Shown here: positions 45,502-54,637 of the stretch, piece by piece
How positions within the stretch are numbered: the first letter of the stretch is position 1
How the letters are laid out: each line of letters begins with the position of its first letter
Source of the DNA: Aphanothece sp. CMT-3BRIN-NPC111
GTDB taxonomy: Bacteria > Cyanobacteriota > Cyanobacteriia > Cyanobacteriales > JAHHGU01
NCBI GenBank assembly: GCA_019359765.1
Contig: JAHHGU010000012.1
Coordinates: 62,001-126,000 of the forward strand
Reading direction: 5' to 3'
Length of the DNA: 64,000 nucleotides
Notes under the pieces: model-generated
Database searches by the model: none
Seen by the model: the letters and a program-made list of their open reading frames with translations, nothing else
What the model was told of the DNA's origin: nothing
Translations under genes and position numbers: made by a program

Positions 45502-47775
45502 CTAAATCTCTGCAATGGGTAACAACAAAGTATCCTCAATCTCCTGTCGTACCTCACGACTCACATCACAATTGCTATTCAGACACTCTACCAGCAACAG
45601 ATTGGCGTCGTAATACTGCTTTAGCGCTTCCATCTGCTCATCGCTGAACTGCCAATTGTGACTAATATTGCGATACTTAATCATCGCGTATCTTAATTTA
45701 TCACACCAATTTTTCCTATTTTCTTTCCACCATGCTTTAAACTTTTCTTGCTTTTGATTGGGATTTGGTAACTCATATTCAAGTTTTTGTATAGCTTTTT
45801 TTAGTTCAATCTCAAGTGGATAATCCAGGAGATATTCAATGTCTTTGGAAAGAGCGTAGTTAGGGGAAAAGCTCTTAGAGAATTGATAGTAAAGTAAGTC
45901 GTAACATTTTTTGTCAAGGGCATGCACATCCTCAACTATCAAGTAAGGAACATCGATATCTATAATACCAAAGGCATCTGCTAATTCAAGATATTCATCC
46001 TGATAAAAAATGCGTAAATTATAGACATACTCAAGACAAAGGTAATAAACTCGGACCACAACTTGTTTGTAGCAAACCGCAAGAGATTTCTGTTTTACCC
46101 ACATTAGGAAATGTTGCAACTTATCATCAGCTACGATCGCATCAACCCGCTCTTTCATTAACAGCAACAGGCTGTCTGCACTTGACGACATCTCAACCGC
46201 TAGCAAAATGACTTCCCGCCAGCGGATATCATTGATGTGGCTGGCCAGATTTTGCAGCCTCTCCTCTAATGGCTGTGCCCCCAAAATAATTTCTCTAGCA
46301 GTGAAATATTCGTGAAATGTCAGATGAGAAAACGAGTAAATTCCTTTAGCCCGCTCTACCAAAAGCCCATGTTGGGCTTCAATTGAGTGCAAAACTACCT
46401 CACTGTCCAGTTGCAATGCTTCCGGCTCAGTATTAGCATCGGGTAAATTGCGAATATAATCTATGATGTATTGCTCTGCTACTTTCTGCTTGAAGAAATA
46501 GTCACCCTTCTCAAACGTAGCCAGGGCAATTTGGCTAAGTAAATCTTCCTTGCGCTGGAATGATAGCTTTTTGTAAACTTTATCGCGATGAATGTCCCGC
46601 TTGGCATCCCATTTTTTCAGCAACACATCCAGTCCTTCCTTATATAGCTCAGAACGATTTGGCGGAAAATCTCCTGACTCTTCAAATACCAAACATAGCA
46701 GCGTCAGTAAAAGTGGATTTGTTGCTAGTTCTTTGATTTGGTCATTTTCCCCAATGTGTTCAATAAAAGTTGCTGGTTTTACATCTTTATTCTTAAACCA
46801 ATTGGCGGCAAATGTATAAATTTGTTCATCATCAAAATCAGCAATTTCTACCTCTGTAAACTTTTCAAAAGTATATTCCCGTGCCGCAATACGGCAGGTC
46901 ACAACAAAGCGATTGTCACGAAGCTGTCTAGAAAAATCACGAATTTCCTTTAAGACGCGGCTGCTATCCTCTTCTCTAACTTCATCCAACCCATCGAGTA
47001 AAACTAACGTCCTGCCTTGGTTGAATAAGTCAACGACTTGAGTATTCCCAACCCCGCAACTAGATAAATGCTGACTGATGTACTCCAGTAACCCAAGCTT
47101 ATTTGCATCTTCAGCAAAGTCTTTGAGCGTGACAAAAATCGGAACTCGCTCAGCCTGAAACCCACCTTGATTACACTGAATCGCTAAATACTTCAAAAAG
47201 GTGGTTTTACCTGCACCTGGCTTCCCCCAGATCATCAGCTTGGTATATTTCTCTACCGCCTCCAGTCCTGGCACTCGCTTTTCAGTGATTCTGCCTAGTC
47301 CAAAACGCTCAAAATCCTCTGATTTACACTCTTGCAGTAATTCAGCAATGCCTTTGCGCCTGCGTCCCGTGATTGTCTCCAAAATATTGACGTTAGTGTA
47401 GATATCGTTCAACCCAATAGGGTGAGACATATCTAGCACCCGCATCGTGCCGCAGTGTTCTTGGATGTTAGTTTTTACCTTTTCGCGTACCTCTTGCACT
47501 AATACATTGATATTAGTGCCAGTGTCTTGATTTACTTCTGCCTCTGGTTGGCTGGATGGCATCAGAACTACCTCATCCCATTCCAGTTTTAACCTTTCAC
47601 AAATATCCTCAAAATTCTTGCGGTCAATTGCTATGCCTGCAAAAAAGTTGGTTACTGGCTGGCGACTTATTCCTAACTCTTTTGCTAAAGCCGTCTTAGT
47701 CAAGCAGCATCCACGCAAAGCTCTTCCGGCTTTTTCTATACCTTCTGGAGATGCCACGAGCGATCGCCCTGTCAT
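45502..47775 (-). CDS. HTH-NACHT NTPase (NLR-like, possible defence protein)
   Basis: A 757-residue STAND-type NTPase. Residues about 15-70 form a helix-turn-helix (LTKTALAKELGISRQPVTNF). The NACHT core has Walker A GKPGAGKTTFLKY and Walker B TLVLLDGLDEV, followed by FSHLTFHEYFTAREI, typical of NACHT C-terminal helical regions. The last about 200 residues are a helical domain without clear leucine-rich or WD repeats. Bacterial NACHT proteins can protect against phage by sensing and cell suicide. The role here is inferred, and no partner gene is obvious. Confidence 0.85.
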   Translation of the reverse strand: MTGRSLVASPEGIEKAGRALRGCCLTKTALAKELGISRQPVTNFFAGIAIDRKNFEDICERLKLEWDEVVLMPSSQPEAEVNQDTGTNINVLVQEVREKVKTNIQEHCGTMRVLDMSHPIGLNDIYTNVNILETITGRRRKGIAELLQECKSEDFERFGLGRITEKRVPGLEAVEKYTKLMIWGKPGAGKTTFLKYLAIQCNQGGFQAERVPIFVTLKDFAEDANKLGLLEYISQHLSSCGVGNTQVVDLFNQGRTLVLLDGLDEVREEDSSRVLKEIRDFSRQLRDNRFVVTCRIAAREYTFEKFTEVEIADFDDEQIYTFAANWFKNKDVKPATFIEHIGENDQIKELATNPLLLTLLCLVFEESGDFPPNRSELYKEGLDVLLKKWDAKRDIHRDKVYKKLSFQRKEDLLSQIALATFEKGDYFFKQKVAEQYIIDYIRNLPDANTEPEALQLDSEVVLHSIEAQHGLLVERAKGIYSFSHLTFHEYFTAREIILGAQPLEERLQNLASHINDIRWREVILLAVEMSSSADSLLLLMKERVDAIVADDKLQHFLMWVKQKSLAVCYKQVVVRVYYLCLEYVYNLRIFYQDEYLELADAFGIIDIDVPYLIVEDVHALDKKCYDLLYYQFSKSFSPNYALSKDIEYLLDYPLEIELKKAIQKLEYELPNPNQKQEKFKAWWKENRKNWCDKLRYAMIKYRNISHNWQFSDEQMEALKQYYDANLLLVECLNSNCDVSREVRQEIEDTLLLPIAEI

Positions 47776-47939
47776 AGCCCAACGATAAAACTTCTGACCT
47801 AACGTTACACAAATTTAGTGCCTATTTTCAAAGTCATACAACTCATGCACAAAGTCACGCATTCTCTAACCCATAGCTAGTCTGGATTTTAGGCAGGCGT
47901 TTGCCACCGTAGGGATGTAGTAATTCAGATGGCTAAGAA

Positions 47940-48155
47940 ATGATTAACAGCATCATTTTGTTTGTCGGCTTATGGGTACTGGATAAGTTGGCTGAGGCAG
48001 TTTTGGATAAACTTTTACAGAAGGTACTGAGCGACGATAACTTAAAGCGCTTGAGCAATTACCTGAAACTTCAGATTCTCCTGTTGTATCTGGACTGGTT
48101 AGTGCAAAAGACTCCATTAAAGGATTTGCCTAATCGGGAAGAACTGGGTAAATAA
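47940..48155 (+). CDS. Small hypothetical protein
   Basis: A 71-residue protein with an N-terminal hydrophobic helix (IILFVGLWVLDKLAEAVLDK) and an amphipathic remainder. It has no recognised domain. It is divergent from the NACHT gene and is followed by a good terminator, which supports expression. Confidence 0.5.
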   Translation: MINSIILFVGLWVLDKLAEAVLDKLLQKVLSDDNLKRLSNYLKLQILLLYLDWLVQKTPLKDLPNREELGK

Positions 48156-48170
48156 AATTCACGGCTACAC

Positions 48171-48201
48171 AAAAATAACGCGCGCAGGCGGGTTATTTTT
48201 T
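48171..48201 (+). terminator. Rho-independent terminator
   Basis: AAAAATAAC (48171-48179) pairs with GTTATTTTT (48192-48200), with an inner CGC/GCG pairing after one mismatch and a T-rich 3' side. It follows the small gene at 47940. Confidence 0.75.
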
Positions 48202-48282
48202 AGGATGATGTTGTAGTGCGATCGCCCCTTCATCTGCGGTTAAATGAAAATGCGATCGCTCACCTACTCACCAAGAAAACTC

Positions 48283-48558
48283 ATGACAAAGGCAGAAATT
48301 TTGGAAGCACTCAAGCATCTAACAACTGAAGAACGCCTAGAAATCATCGAAACCGCCTCTCGTCTGATGCGGAAAGAGATAGAAGAAAAGAGCAGAATAA
48401 AAGCGGAGAGAAAAAAGCGATTAAGAGCCGCAGCAGAGGCTGCAATCCCCCACTATCAGCCAGGAGGTGCACTACATGACTTATGGTCACCTGATAGTAA
48501 AGACTATTACGATTCTGAGGATGAATATGCTGGTGACAGGGTAGACTCTCATGCGTAG
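48283..48558 (+). CDS. Antitoxin of a MazF-type pair
   Basis: A 91-residue acidic/basic helical protein starting at ATG 48283 (MTKAEILEALKHLTTEERL); the upstream ATG at 48244 is less likely. The pattern resembles small antitoxins of cyanobacterial MazF-like toxins, with a disordered acidic C-terminus (YDSEDEYAGDRVDSHA) that probably binds the toxin. It overlaps the toxin gene by 8 nt. Confidence 0.75.
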   Translation: MTKAEILEALKHLTTEERLEIIETASRLMRKEIEEKSRIKAERKKRLRAAAEAAIPHYQPGGALHDLWSPDSKDYYDSEDEYAGDRVDSHA

Positions 48559-48868
48559 AGGTGAAGTCTGGTTAGTTAGACTTGATCCTACGGTTGGGGC
48601 TAAAATCGGCAAAACTCGTCCAGGTGTAATTGTAAGTGATGATGACATTGGGATTTTGCAACTCAAGGTCATTGTTCCGATTACCGGATGGAACGATGAC
48701 TTTTCAGACTTCGAGTGGATGGTTCGGCTTGAACCTAGTACAGAAAATGGGTTAAGAAAGCCTTCAACCGCCGATACGTTTCAGGTGTCTTCCGTCTCCC
48801 AACAAAGATTTATCCGCAAACTGGAAAGCTTTCTGATACAGCCATGCAAGAAATTATCACAGCCTTAG
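48551..48868 (+). CDS. MazF/PemK-type toxin (mRNA interferase)
   Basis: A 105-residue protein of the PemK/MazF family, which cuts mRNA at short sequence sites. MRRGEVWLVRLDPTVGAKIGK and TRPGVIVSDDD form the conserved N-terminal core, then VIVPITGW and a C-terminal helix. It overlaps its antitoxin and is probably co-translated with it. Confidence 0.88.
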   Translation: MRRGEVWLVRLDPTVGAKIGKTRPGVIVSDDDIGILQLKVIVPITGWNDDFSDFEWMVRLEPSTENGLRKPSTADTFQVSSVSQQRFIRKLESFLIQPCKKLSQP

Positions 48869-49087
48869 CCATTGTTCTGAGTATTAATTAATTTAGCCTT
48901 CCTTAAGTCCGAGTCGGCGGACTGTGGTTATCTAGCCGCGAATTCCTTTCATGGGGTATCTGCCGATTGTTAAGAGTTGTAAAGCTATAGTATTGAACGC
49001 TGGAATCCTTGTTTTTCCGTCGATAGACTAGGCAACAGTGCATTTGTACTGGTATGTATTAATTAAAGGTATGGCGTTATAGCCTGA

Positions 49088-52000
49088 ATGATTCCGCTAC
49101 AACTGACTCTCAAAAACTTCCTCAGCTACCGCGAGGCAACTTTAGATTTTCGCGGGCTGCATACCGCCTGCATCTGTGGTCCCAATGGTGCGGGTAAATC
49201 TTCTCTTTTGGAAGCTATCACCTGGGCAATTTGGGGTGAAAGCCGCGCCGCCTCAGAAGATGACGCGATCAATGCTGGTGCCGAAGAAGTTCGAGTTGAT
49301 TTCATCTTCCAAAGCAACCAACAGACTTATCGAGTTATTCGCAGCCGTCACCGGGGTGGCAGTGGGACTCTAGAATTTCAGGTGGAGGCAGGCAACGGCT
49401 TCCGCTCTTTAACAGAGCGAGGGGTACGGGCAACGCAACAGCTAGTTACGGGACACCTAAAGCTGGATTACGATACTTTCGTGAATTCTGCTTACTTGCG
49501 TCAAGGTCGAGCCGATGAGTTTATGCTCAGGCGTCCTGCGGAGCGCAAACAAATTCTCGCTGACTTGCTGAAACTTTCTCAGTACGAAGATTTGGCAGAA
49601 CAGGCAAAGGATTTATCGCGGCAGTTTAAGGGGCAAGCTGAACAGCTAGAGCAGAATTTACAATCAATTCAAATTCAGCTGCAACAACGGGAAGCGATCG
49701 CACTTCAACAAGCTAGCCTAGAAACCCAACTGCAACAGCTGCAACAAACACAAGAGGCTGACAGCCAACAATTACAACAGTTACAGGCGCTGCAACACCA
49801 GCGGCAAACTTGGCAACAACAGCTAACTTGGCAGCGGCAGCAATATCAGAATTTAGTTCAAGATTGCGATCGCCTTCAACAAGAGATTGCTGCAACGACA
49901 AGGCAACAACAGCAACTAGAAGGCTTACTAACTCAAGAAGAACAAATTGCCGCAGGCTACGCCGAATACATTAACCTGCAAGCCACAGAAGAAAATCTCG
50001 CCTCTAAGTTTCAAGCTTACCAAGACGCCCAACAACAGCGGCAGCAGCTACAACAACAACTAGCTCAACAAATCAACGAGATTAATCTCCAAATCAGACA
50101 GACTCAAGCCCAACTAGAAGCTTTGGGGCAACAAGAGCAAGAAATTAAGGACTCCCTCAGCCGAGCAGATGAAGTGACAGCAGCTCTGGAACAACTACAC
50201 CGCAGTCGTAACCGCCTGAACGAGCTGGATCGCCTGCAACTAAAAGTTGCCCCTCTGCTGCAACGCCGCGCCTCTATACAAACAGAAATAGATCGCGTCC
50301 ACGCCCGGTTTAGCGCCAGATTAGAAGAACTCCGCTCCTCAGTGACTCAGCTTTATAGCCAGTATTCACGCCAACCCCAGCTACAACAAACGGTGATGCA
50401 GGTGGATACTCAAATAGAGCAGCTAGAGAAAAAGCGGGTTTACCAACAACGAGTCCAGGAAAAAGGACTGGAACGCCGCGCCTTTCAGGAACGCCTGCAA
50501 GAACACCAGCGCAGCTATGAAAAACAAATAGGGGAACTGGTGCAAAAACTGGAAATGCTCAAAACTCCAGATGCTAGCTGCCCATTGTGCGATCGCCCCC
50601 TCGATCAACACCATTGGAACCACGTAGTCAGCAAAACCCAAACCCAGCAACAGGAAATTCAGCACCAATTCTGGGTAGTACGGGAACAGCTAGCTGTATG
50701 TGAGCGAGAACTTCAGGTGTTGCGCCAGGAATACTCGCAACTGTCCCAGGAGTTAGCCCCTTACGAGTCATTGCTCCGCACACGCGGGCAACTAACGGCG
50801 CAACTGCAAGCAACAGGAGAAGTACAGACTCGGCTGCAACAAATAGGCTTAGAAAAGGAACAATTAGAGCGATCGCTGGCAGCGGGTGTCTACGCAGTTG
50901 ACTTGCAAGAAGAACTGCAAGAACTCGATGCTTACCTGCAAGAAGCTAACTATGACGAAAAAACTCATGCTTTAGCTCGTGGTGAGGTAGAGCGTTGGCG
51001 GTGGGCAGAAATACGCCAAGCGCAACTCAAAGATGCCCAACGGCGTCAGGCGCTTCTAGATGCCCAGAAACCAGAACTTGTGGCGCAAATTTCCACTTTG
51101 CAAGCCTCTCTAGAGCAGGTGCAAATTGATTCGGAACTATCCCAGAAAATTGCAGCAGTCGATCGACATATTGTTGAACTGGGTTATGAGCGATCGCATC
51201 ATAATTCTATCCTCGCTTCCCTACGTCAAGCTCAATCTTGGCAACTGCGCTATCAGGAACTAAACCAAGCCCAGCAGCAATATCCTCAAGTTAGCGATCG
51301 CCTAGCATCACTAACCCAAAGCCTGCAAGAGCGATTAGCTCACCAACAAGCAACTGATGCCCAGATGGAATCTATCATCAAGCAACTAGAACAGATGCCA
51401 GATTTGATCCGGGAAATACAAGCTTTAGAGCAGCAAATACAACGGCAACGCCAACAGCTAGATGAGCATCTAGCAACTTTGGGACGGCTGCAACAGCAGT
51501 CTAGCCAGTTGGAAATTATGCAAACTCAGCTACTTAGGCAGCAGCAACAACTCCAAGACACTAAGCGTCAATATCGTGTCTATGAAGAATTAGGGAAAGC
51601 CTTCGGCAAGAATGGCATCCAGGCGCTGATGATTGAGAATGTGTTGCCCCAACTGGAAGCGGAGACGAATCAAATTCTCTCCCGTCTCAGCGGTAATCAG
51701 CTACACGTTCAATTTGTGACTCAAAAAGCTGGAAAAGGTAGCAGATCGCGCACTTCCAAAGCCACAATTAAGAATGCTAAATTAATTGACACTTTGGATA
51801 TTTTAATTGCCGATGCTCGTGGCACACGGCCTTATGAAACATATTCAGGGGGGGAAGCATTCCGAATTAACTTTGCGATTCGTCTAGCTTTAGCGCGGAT
51901 GTTGGCTCAGCGATCTGGTACAGCAATGCAAATGTTGATTGTAGATGAAGGATTTGGGACGCAAGACGCGGAAGGGTGCGATCGCCTAGTTGCGGCGATT

Positions 52001-52129
52001 AATGCGATCGCACCTGACTTTGCTTGCATCCTTACGGTTACTCATATGCCCCAATTTAAAGAAGCCTTCCAAACCCGTATTGAAGTACGCAAAACCCCTA
52101 ATGGCTCTCAGCTAAGTTTGTCCATGTAG
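49088..52129 (+). CDS. sbcC: SbcC/Rad50-type exonuclease subunit
   Basis: A 1013-residue SMC-like ATPase that acts with SbcD on DNA hairpins and ends. Walker A GPNGAGKSSLLEA is at the N-terminus, followed by long glutamine-rich coiled coils with a zinc hook CPLC at about residue 498 and a C-terminal signature (YSGGEAFRINFAIRLALARM) with Walker B MLIVDEGFGTQD. The product MIPLQLTLKNFLSY is typical. No sbcD is next to it in this window. Confidence 0.93.
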   Translation: MIPLQLTLKNFLSYREATLDFRGLHTACICGPNGAGKSSLLEAITWAIWGESRAASEDDAINAGAEEVRVDFIFQSNQQTYRVIRSRHRGGSGTLEFQVEAGNGFRSLTERGVRATQQLVTGHLKLDYDTFVNSAYLRQGRADEFMLRRPAERKQILADLLKLSQYEDLAEQAKDLSRQFKGQAEQLEQNLQSIQIQLQQREAIALQQASLETQLQQLQQTQEADSQQLQQLQALQHQRQTWQQQLTWQRQQYQNLVQDCDRLQQEIAATTRQQQQLEGLLTQEEQIAAGYAEYINLQATEENLASKFQAYQDAQQQRQQLQQQLAQQINEINLQIRQTQAQLEALGQQEQEIKDSLSRADEVTAALEQLHRSRNRLNELDRLQLKVAPLLQRRASIQTEIDRVHARFSARLEELRSSVTQLYSQYSRQPQLQQTVMQVDTQIEQLEKKRVYQQRVQEKGLERRAFQERLQEHQRSYEKQIGELVQKLEMLKTPDASCPLCDRPLDQHHWNHVVSKTQTQQQEIQHQFWVVREQLAVCERELQVLRQEYSQLSQELAPYESLLRTRGQLTAQLQATGEVQTRLQQIGLEKEQLERSLAAGVYAVDLQEELQELDAYLQEANYDEKTHALARGEVERWRWAEIRQAQLKDAQRRQALLDAQKPELVAQISTLQASLEQVQIDSELSQKIAAVDRHIVELGYERSHHNSILASLRQAQSWQLRYQELNQAQQQYPQVSDRLASLTQSLQERLAHQQATDAQMESIIKQLEQMPDLIREIQALEQQIQRQRQQLDEHLATLGRLQQQSSQLEIMQTQLLRQQQQLQDTKRQYRVYEELGKAFGKNGIQALMIENVLPQLEAETNQILSRLSGNQLHVQFVTQKAGKGSRSRTSKATIKNAKLIDTLDILIADARGTRPYETYSGGEAFRINFAIRLALARMLAQRSGTAMQMLIVDEGFGTQDAEGCDRLVAAINAIAPDFACILTVTHMPQFKEAFQTRIEVRKTPNGSQLSLSM

Positions 52130-52610
52130 CAAGTGCGATCGCCAATTGATCAGCTTGGTGTTGGGTTGCACCGCGTTTAACCCAACCTGCAATAGACATC
52201 TCCATAAATTAAAGGTGCTAACCCTTGAACCCTTGCCTTGACGCGAAATTTCGCGTCTCTACATTCTTTGTTGGAGAGGTTTAATTCGTAACTAATGAAT
52301 CGGACATGATATGATTCGGGCTATTGTAAAAACTGAAATTAAAAAAGAGACCTGTTACAAAAGTGCCAGTATGACCCCTCCCCAACCCTCCCCTTATTAA
52401 GGGGAGGGAGCCTGATTTATGCTTCCCCCCTTAATAAGGGGGGACTGAGGGGGGTTAATTTTTAACTTTTGCAAGAAGTCTATTCTTTCTCTTGATAGAA
52501 CTTAATGTAAACAAAATAATCTCTTTATGGCTATTGTTTGGGCGTTCGCACATCAATGGTTAAATAATGTTGTCCTTACAGTCCCTAAAGAGGCAAGCAG
52601 GAAAGAAATA
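52130..52610. other. 481-nt intergenic region with palindromic repeats
   Basis: No gene seen. It holds two perfect palindromes close together: CCCTCCCCTTA-T-TAAGGGGAGGG (52386-52408) and CCCCCCTTA-A-TAAGGGGGG (52425-52443), and a GCGTCTCTAC segment at about 52250, all typical of small dispersed repeats. They also provide convergent hairpins between sbcC and the DUF1003 gene. Confidence 0.65.
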
Positions 52611-53255
52611 TTAATTTTCCTTTAAAGGAGATGTTTCTTGCTTCTGGAGTTGAGCTAGTTCTTCCGCCAATGTATTCTCCAGCACATTCATCACCACCTG
52701 CGGATCGGCAGCTTGCTGCATCTCCTCAACTTCAGGATCGTAACGGTCTTTCACGTCCGGAATATCAGCGCGCAGTTCCTCAACCAAGGCGATGAGTTTA
52801 GCGATCTTTTGCTCAGTTAGCAAGTTTAGTTGCAGACTCAGCTGCGCCCTTTGTTCCGCCAGCTTTTCTTGCCGTTCTTGTTTGATCAGTATTGCGATTG
52901 TCATTGGCAACGCGATAATGCCTAGCACCAGCTGTAGTAAATCAAAAGGAGCAGAATCAAATTGTGGTAAGCCCCACTGGGGCAGAAAAACGTTGAGGAG
53001 TAGCCATCCAGCAACCATGATTAGGCTACTGTACAGAAATACCGGACGAGCTAAAAAAGTAGTCGCGGCTTCCACTATACGCTGATGTCGTGGCACATTT
53101 CGTTCGGCGCTGGTATGCAGCGCTACTATAGCTTCAATATTTTGACTAATTTTTCCTGGTAATGGTGCAATCGGTATCCTAGTGTGCGGAGATTGGGGGC
53201 ATATGTGCGCCTCAGAAGATGGAGTTTGGCTCCCCGGAGTTTGGTCGCTGCTCAC
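52611..53255 (-). CDS. DUF1003 membrane protein
   Basis: A 214-residue protein with two central transmembrane helices (PVFLYSSLIMVAGWLLLNVF and FDLLQLVLGIIALPMTIAIL) between polar ends, and a coiled-coil tail. This is the DUF1003 layout. Function is unknown. A disordered N-terminus of about 40 residues precedes the domain. Confidence 0.82.
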   Translation of the reverse strand: MSSDQTPGSQTPSSEAHICPQSPHTRIPIAPLPGKISQNIEAIVALHTSAERNVPRHQRIVEAATTFLARPVFLYSSLIMVAGWLLLNVFLPQWGLPQFDSAPFDLLQLVLGIIALPMTIAILIKQERQEKLAEQRAQLSLQLNLLTEQKIAKLIALVEELRADIPDVKDRYDPEVEEMQQAADPQVVMNVLENTLAEELAQLQKQETSPLKEN

Positions 53256-53550
53256 TATTCGTTTCCTCCTTTTCGATGATGGCTTAAACCTAATTTTTAC
53301 TACTTAGGGTTTTGATTGAAAGGATAGTTTAGCAGTAAGAAATTACTGACCTATTTTAAATGAGGCGATCGCTCGTTACGCTTTCTTGACTAAATAAACC
53401 CCAACCAATCCCGCCTGCGATCGCCCCTGGGAAAGGTTGAGGCGATCGAGAAGTTAAGCCGAGATACGGATACTCTGCTAGGCGGGGTAGTTGAATGCTT
53501 CAGCTTTACGCCAAACTTGAGAAAGACACCAATTACGGCGCTAAAGGGCG

Positions 53551-54483
53551 ATGAAAACCCTCTCTACACTTTTTAGTAAAGAACGCAACGAACTTGAGAT
53601 AGATATCGAGAAAGCGACTAAACCAGATCAGGTCGTTAAGCTGGTTCAAAACCGTCTCAATAATCTTGAGAAAAGTTACGTTGGTCAGCTAAACGTAGCT
53701 CAGGTACGTCTAGCTTACTTTTTCTTGGAAACACTCCGGCAGTCCATTGCTACTCTCAGCGCCGCTAACGAAACCAAAGTTTTAGAGCCAGAGTTTGAGG
53801 AAACGAGTAGTCAAGCCAAAAAGTTATCACCCAAAAGCATCATCTTGAAAGTGCTACAGGGACTTATCTGCTTAGGCATCCTAGATTCCTTATTCTCCTT
53901 AACTAGAACTTCCCCAGGAGCCTGGATGGACATCCTGCTGATATCTCTGCTGGTAGGACTGGAAGTTGTGTTTCAACTAGACAAGCGCGATCGCCCCAAC
54001 CCAAATGCTTTACCTCAGCAAACGCGATCGCTCCAGCCTATTGTGCAGGTTGATAGCAAACTCCTTATGGATAACCTTGCTTCCGCGCTGGATACCATTG
54101 ACGTCGCAGTTGCTGCCGCTGAAGACGTGAAAAAACCGCTCAATGGCACTGGGATAGAAGAACTTCCAGAACTGTTAAATATTGTCCAGAGGTTGATGGG
54201 TGCATCATTCCTGGAGAAACCGCAGATGGCGCTGCAACTGACTAAACTTCTACCCCAGATTTTAATGGAGCAGGGAATTCAAGCTCAAATTTACCAACCG
54301 GATAACGCTCCGAGTTATCGCGAGTATTTCGACTTTGAGCCAAGTATAGATCCCTCTGCCAAAGACTACGTAACTATAACTCCCGCTTTACTGAAAGGCG
54401 ATCGCTTGCTCCGTCGCGGTCGGGTAATTGAGCCTGCCTACTTTGAAGATCAGACACCCACAACTAAAGCGCACAAAGAATGA
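53551..54483 (+). CDS. Hypothetical membrane protein upstream of an Hsp70 paralogue
   Basis: A 310-residue protein, mostly soluble, with a central hydrophobic pair (VLQGLICLGILDSLFSL and MDILLISLLVGLEVVF). N- and C-terminal helical regions (IEKATKPDQVVKLVQNRLNN, PELLNIVQRLMGASFLEKP) flank it. No domain recognised. It is 155 nt from the Hsp70-like gene in the same direction, so the two may work together. Confidence 0.7.
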   Translation: MKTLSTLFSKERNELEIDIEKATKPDQVVKLVQNRLNNLEKSYVGQLNVAQVRLAYFFLETLRQSIATLSAANETKVLEPEFEETSSQAKKLSPKSIILKVLQGLICLGILDSLFSLTRTSPGAWMDILLISLLVGLEVVFQLDKRDRPNPNALPQQTRSLQPIVQVDSKLLMDNLASALDTIDVAVAAAEDVKKPLNGTGIEELPELLNIVQRLMGASFLEKPQMALQLTKLLPQILMEQGIQAQIYQPDNAPSYREYFDFEPSIDPSAKDYVTITPALLKGDRLLRRGRVIEPAYFEDQTPTTKAHKE

Positions 54484-54637
54484 GCAGGGGAAGCAGGGGA
54501 GCAGAAGAAAACAAATGTATGCTTCTGAATGCAAAGTTGGAGAAATCTCTGCTAGCCACAAACAAAAAAGGACTCAAGTCCCCGGCTAACCGTCTGGGGA
54601 AAATCCAAAATTGAATGACTTTTATTTTCAGATTAGT

